This document shows positions 29,657 through 31,555 of a DNA stretch of 31,555 nt, piece by piece. Both the position numbers and the translations under genes were made by a program. The DNA lies in the IMG/VR virus record IMGVR_UViG_3300013132_000161, positions 1 to 31,555 of that record; one strand, written 5' to 3'. The first letter of the stretch is position 1. Every line of letters starts with the position of its first letter. The notes beneath the pieces are model-generated. The model was not told where the DNA came from and did not search any database. It saw nothing but the letters and a program-made list of their open reading frames with translations. This stretch comes from a virus.

Positions 29657-29670
29657 TTTTGAAAGGTGCT
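29657..29670 (+). promoter_or_regulatory. TTTTGAAAGGTGCT element, copy 2
   Basis: An exact 14-base copy lies directly after the stop of the previous gene and three bases before ATG 29674. It serves as the ribosome site of the ParB-like gene, and the conserved T run suggests a further function. Confidence 0.65.
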
Positions 29671-29673
29671 AAA

Positions 29674-30594
29674 ATGAAATGGGTTCCAGATGAAACTGCT
29701 CGAAGCGTTCTCCAAAAAATGGGGATCAAGCACTCAATCAAACCGGTATCAATCGACTCAATTGATCTGGTCAGGTCGGGGCAAAACTGTGCTAGGTCCA
29801 AAGCTATCAACGGCGAACTTGTCGACAATTACGCCGCAGCTATGGGACGTGGAGACGCCTTCCCGATGATCGTGCTTGTCCCGCTCGGTGATAAATATGT
29901 CGTTGCTGGCGGCAATCACCGCCTAGCAGCAGCGGTCAAGCATGATGAAAAAGAAATCGACGCAATTGTTTGCGAAAAGCGTGACGCTCATGATTTTGAT
30001 ATCTTATGCAAAGCATTGAATTCGCGGCATGGAGCGTCAACGTCGCTTCGAGAACGAGTTTTGCAGGCTGTCGATTTGATTACCGAGCGGAATGTTCCTT
30101 TGCGTGTTGCTTGCGAATTTTTGAACGTATCAACCGAGCCGGTTCGCAACGAATTAGCAGCACAGCAGGTCACTCAAATCGGCATCAATTGCGGCGTCAA
30201 AACGACCTGGAATAACACCTGCTTGAACGAGCTTTCGCGGGTAAAACTGGAGTCTGTGATCGAGTATGTGATGGAAAAAACCGGAACGCTGAAGATCAAT
30301 CAGGAGCAAATCAGGGCGTTAAGGGCCGATCTTGCAAAGTGCAAAAATGAAGAGGAAATGCTTGTTTCCGTCGATGGGTGGCATGAGCAGGTTGCAAACG
30401 CACCTCGCGCTATTAGGCGAGCAAACAGGCCGAATAAAGCACGATTTCTGAGGGCGGCAACAGAACTGAAAGGCTTGGCCGAAGAATGCAAGAATCTCAA
30501 GCAGTTGCAGGTGGAGCCGGAAGAGTGCTTGGCGATAATCATCTCGATCAAAGAATCGGTCAGCAAGATTTGCAAGCTTTCGGAAGGTGGATAA
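29674..30594 (+). CDS. ParB-like N-terminal domain protein
   Basis: The 306-residue protein is set at ATG 29674 by the upstream element. Residues about 25-90 match the ParB/Srx domain, with a Phe-Pro-Met-Ile-Val-Leu strand and Val-Ala-Gly-Gly-Asn-His-Arg-Leu-Ala-Ala-Ala, the GxHR box that binds CTP or acts as a nuclease site in relatives. A helix-turn-helix-like segment follows near 125-150 (Val-Ala-Cys-Glu-Phe-Leu-Asn-Val-Ser). The rest is helical. Roles could be DNA partition, regulation or modification. It is coupled by TAATG to the next gene. There is no ParA-type gene in this window. Confidence 0.72.
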   Translation: MKWVPDETARSVLQKMGIKHSIKPVSIDSIDLVRSGQNCARSKAINGELVDNYAAAMGRGDAFPMIVLVPLGDKYVVAGGNHRLAAAVKHDEKEIDAIVCEKRDAHDFDILCKALNSRHGASTSLRERVLQAVDLITERNVPLRVACEFLNVSTEPVRNELAAQQVTQIGINCGVKTTWNNTCLNELSRVKLESVIEYVMEKTGTLKINQEQIRALRADLAKCKNEEEMLVSVDGWHEQVANAPRAIRRANRPNKARFLRAATELKGLAEECKNLKQLQVEPEECLAIIISIKESVSKICKLSEGG

Positions 30595-30974
30595 TGGGTG
30601 CCAGGAATATATTAGATCAGCATCCGCATGGCATAAATCGCGAAGAGTTCATTGAGGCCGTGGCTCGAATCGTGCCCTTGCATGTGGCTCTAAGATATTC
30701 CAAAAATCAAAACATACTGCTCGCTAAAAGAAGCGTTGCTGCTAGGTCGATTTCAATGCTCGGTGATGGAGTGCGAATTGATGGCGACATGCTTTTTCCG
30801 GTTCAAAAAAAGAGCAGTAGTAAGATAATCGAAGAGCTTTCCAGGGACTTTCAGGGCTGCAACTGGAGACTGTCGGAAGAACAGATGAAAGCATTGGCGG
30901 CCAAGCATTCGATCAAGCCTGATACGGTAAGACAATACTGCTACAGGATAAGGGCCAAGCATCAGCGAAATTGA
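30594..30974 (+). CDS. Putative helix-turn-helix protein coupled to the ParB-like gene
   Basis: The 126-residue protein starts at the TAATG overlap. The N-terminal half is mixed. The C-terminal 45 residues form a likely helix-turn-helix: Leu-Ser-Glu-Glu-Gln-Met-Lys-Ala-Leu-Ala, then Ile-Lys-Pro-Asp-Thr-Val-Arg-Gln-Tyr and a basic tail. It probably binds DNA together with, or to control, the ParB-like protein. Confidence 0.55.
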   Translation: MGARNILDQHPHGINREEFIEAVARIVPLHVALRYSKNQNILLAKRSVAARSISMLGDGVRIDGDMLFPVQKKSSSKIIEELSRDFQGCNWRLSEEQMKALAAKHSIKPDTVRQYCYRIRAKHQRN

Positions 30975-31022
30975 CCCGGCACGGTGTGTCGTCGCTAGTC
31001 AATGCGAGTCGAGGCGTTTTTT
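30970..31022 (+). terminator. Possible terminator or structured leader
   Basis: A 6-bp inverted repeat (ATTGAC at 30970-30975, GTCAAT at 30998-31003) overlaps the stop codon. It is followed 13 bases later by six T (31017-31022). The distance to the T run is long for a classic terminator, so it may be a structured leader for the next gene. Confidence 0.3.
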
Positions 31023-31032
31023 GAAAGGTGCT
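31019..31032 (+). promoter_or_regulatory. TTTTGAAAGGTGCT element, copy 3
   Basis: This is the third exact copy, five bases before ATG 31038. It fixes the start of the last complete gene. As with copy 1, the T run follows a possible hairpin. Confidence 0.65.
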
Positions 31033-31037
31033 GTAGT

Positions 31038-31508
31038 ATGAGCTTATTTGTCAGAAGTGCGGAAGCCTCGTTGATTGAGGCGGAATTAAAGCAGGCCAGC
31101 GTTGGCGAAGTCGTGCCTTATGAACGACTGAATAGCATTGTTGGTCGCGACGTTCGCAAGCAATGTAAAGGTGCGATTACGACGGCACGCAAGACGCTGG
31201 CGAGGGATGGAATTTGGTTCGATTGTGAGACCAACATTGGTCTCAAGCGACTGGGAAGCTCCGGCATTGCTACCGCCGTTAAAGGTAGAATTGCACGATC
31301 GCGACGGGCGGCAACGCGGGCCCTGGATATGTCGAAAGCTGTTGTGCTCGACGATCTTCAGCCGAATGAATCTAAGGAATTGATCGCGTCGGTCGCTCAA
31401 TTGCAGGCGATTGAATTATTCGCGACGCCGTCGAGTCGTGCTAAAATTGCAAGTGCCGTCAATGATGGGACGGTATCAATCGGCGACACTTTGAAGTTAT
31501 TTCAGTAA
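31038..31508 (+). CDS. Hypothetical protein, possible winged-helix DNA binder
   Basis: The protein has 156 residues. An early helical part includes Val-Val-Pro-Tyr-Glu-Arg-Leu-Asn-Ser-Ile-Val-Gly, followed by Thr-Ala-Arg-Lys-Thr-Leu-Ala-Arg-Asp-Gly-Ile-Trp-Phe-Asp and Gly-Leu-Lys-Arg-Leu. This arrangement looks like a helix-turn-helix followed by a wing. The remainder is helical. It may be a small regulator. The last 47 bases of the window (31509-31555) hold no gene I can call. Confidence 0.6.
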   Translation: MSLFVRSAEASLIEAELKQASVGEVVPYERLNSIVGRDVRKQCKGAITTARKTLARDGIWFDCETNIGLKRLGSSGIATAVKGRIARSRRAATRALDMSKAVVLDDLQPNESKELIASVAQLQAIELFATPSSRAKIASAVNDGTVSIGDTLKLFQ

Positions 31509-31555
31509 TCACGTCCGGTTAGGTCGGGGGCAGTCGTGTCAGTCCGAGTCGCGTC

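Overview
The window is a contiguous part of a tailed-phage (or prophage) genome. Its gene order is that of a long-tailed, siphovirus-like virion with an HK97-type head: terminase, portal, minor head protein, prohead protease/scaffold, decoration protein, major capsid protein, head-tail joining genes, tail tube, frameshifted tail assembly chaperones, tape measure, tail proteins, then a large adhesin. I see no sheath gene, so a contractile tail is not supported. No integrase, polymerase, tRNA, CRISPR array or insertion sequence is visible. The left edge cuts into a gene. The host is not stated in the sequence. The cysteine-rich GACC-type repeats with Thr/Ser-rich linkers, the CsrA homologue and the Cys-rich thioredoxin-like lipoprotein remind me of Planctomycetota, but that is an inference.

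Left part (1-3.3 kb): a lysis and accessory module on the + strand. It has a truncated papain-like peptidase, a permuted NlpC/P60-like hydrolase, a small two-helix membrane protein, a lipoprotein with a thioredoxin-like CxxC domain, a thermonuclease-like protein, a one-helix coiled-coil membrane protein and several small proteins.

Head and tail (3.3-19.7 kb): almost everything is on the + strand, densely packed and often overlapping by ATGA or TAATG. One structural-looking gene (8673-9158) runs the other way inside the head block. The protease gene carries an internal start with a good ribosome site that would give a separate scaffold. The major capsid gene is followed by a clear hairpin terminator, and the tail tube gene by a larger structured element. 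The tail assembly chaperone pair has a textbook -1 frameshift signal: heptamer G GGA AAC, a 5-nt spacer and a perfect 7-bp hairpin.

Adhesin and sugar cluster (19.7-26.6 kb): a 940-residue fibre or adhesin carries seven Cys-rich GACC-type repeats, a run of 21 threonines encoded by a 9-bp repeat, and a second Thr/Ser-rich stalk. Four tightly coupled genes follow at once: a glycosyltransferase-methyltransferase fusion, a polysaccharide pyruvyl transferase-like protein, a methyltransferase and a second glycosyltransferase. The simplest joint reading is a phage-encoded pathway that decorates the virion, perhaps the mucin-like threonine stalk, or that changes the host surface glycan. This is the most interesting system in the window.

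Right part (26.6-31.6 kb): a broken small gene and a minus-strand DUF1937/deoxyribosyltransferase-like gene face a strong sigma70-type promoter. That promoter drives a + strand run of small, probably early or regulatory genes: zinc-ribbon proteins, a CsrA homologue, a ParB-like protein and helix-turn-helix candidates. An exact 14-base element (TTTTGAAAGGTGCT) sits just ahead of three start codons, and shorter AAAGGTGC-type ribosome sites recur across the genome.
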